From: Tateyamaria sp.
Lineage (GTDB): Bacteria; Pseudomonadota; Alphaproteobacteria; Rhodobacterales; Rhodobacteraceae
NCBI GenBank assembly: GCA_018668195.1
Contig: JABITU010000134.1
Location: 1 to 13,320 of the forward strand
Length of the DNA: 13,320 nt
Direction of reading: 5' to 3'
The notes under the pieces are model-generated. The model had not been told where the DNA came from. It made no database searches and saw only the letters and a list, made by a program, of their open reading frames with translations. Shown here in pieces: positions 12,976 to 13,320 of the stretch; position 1 is the stretch's first letter; each line of letters begins with the position of its first letter. The translations under genes and the position numbers were made by a program.

Positions 12976-13320
12976 GCAAATCTACCTTTGTAAATGTGAT
13001 CAACAAGCTACTGGGTGATTATTCAAAGGCGGCCTCTTCTCAAACTCTTGTTGCAAAAGGAAGCTCTTCTATCGGTGATGATTTGGTTGACTTGGTATCG
13101 GCTAGATTGATCTCGGTAAGTGAGACTGAAGCAGGTGAAGCTCTGGCTGAAGCCAAGATAAAACAGATGACAGGAGGAGATGTTCTTAAAGGTCGCCCGT
13201 TATATGGAAGCTGGTTGGAATTCAGTATCATTGGGAAGATATTCTTGGCGACTAATAGCCTCCCTCAGATCAATAACACTGATCACGGTATCTGGCGTCG
13301 TATCCAAGCTATCCCGTTCA
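12969..13320 (+). pseudogene. Phage/plasmid primase-helicase (P4/D5 family), 5'-truncated fragment
   Basis: The frame is open from after a TAA at 12966-12968 to the window edge (117 codons) and continues beyond it. From about 12976 it matches the superfamily 3 helicase part of P4-alpha/D5-type primases: KSTFVNVINKLLGDY (tail of the Walker A region), then LISVSETEAGEALAEAKIKQ (Walker B region), then MTGGDVLKGRPLYG, then KIFLATNSLP (sensor motif) and GIWRRIQAIPF (arginine finger region). The first glycines of Walker A are gone: intact members read about GxGNGKST and here it reads AHRKST. No start codon with a ribosome site is seen, and the whole N-terminal primase half is missing, so this is most likely a broken gene. 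Such primases replicate satellite phages and integrated plasmids, and they often lie near an integrase. Confidence 0.85.

Noticed and set aside
13040..13231. A 63-codon minus-strand frame
   Set aside because: It is antisense to the well-supported primase-helicase motifs and has no features of its own.

Overview
The gene families and base composition suggest an alphaproteobacterium, probably of the marine Roseobacter group (Rhodobacterales). The tripartite tricarboxylate transporter genes, the AbrB-type membrane protein and the FCD-type GntR regulator all fit that group, and GC content looks moderate. This taxonomic guess comes from reading the proteins, not from a search.

Most of the window (about 1.4-12.76 kb) is one catabolic locus for a small tricarboxylate-like acid. 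Left part, minus strand: tctE and tctD, a sensor kinase and response regulator. They diverge from a plus-strand operon of tctC (periplasmic binding protein), a fused tctA-tctB permease, a PrpF/GalD-type isomerase or tautomerase, and a D-2-hydroxyacid dehydrogenase. Right part, minus strand: a GntR/FCD regulator, an AbrB-type membrane protein and a substrate-binding-fold protein without a signal peptide, joined by 4-base stop/start overlaps. These diverge from a plus-strand TcuA-like FAD dehydrogenase (tricarballylate to cis-aconitate family). The two halves meet tail to tail at 8849-8852.

Regulatory DNA is readable. Between tctD and tctC lies a pair of perfect heptamers with an 11-base period, as OmpR/PhoB-type regulators bind, just upstream of a -10-like box. 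Between gntR and the dehydrogenase lies a perfect 10+2+10 palindrome that covers -10-like boxes on both strands. A strong intrinsic terminator separates tctC from the permease gene.

A reasonable model is that TctE/TctD senses the acid and switches on uptake through TctC and the TctA-TctB permease. PrpF, the FAD dehydrogenase and the hydroxyacid dehydrogenase would then convert it towards cis-aconitate and the TCA cycle. The GntR protein would respond to an intracellular intermediate. The exact substrate (tricarballylate, trans-aconitate or a relative) cannot be fixed from sequence.

The ends of the window are phage-like debris: an integrase cut off at its 3' end on the left (1-177), and a P4/D5-family primase-helicase cut at its Walker A motif on the right (from about 12976, running off the window). 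An aldo/keto reductase (250-1251) lies between the integrase remnant and the tct locus. The catabolic locus therefore seems to sit in, or to have replaced the middle of, an integrated element. No tRNA, rRNA, CRISPR array or intact insertion sequence was seen.
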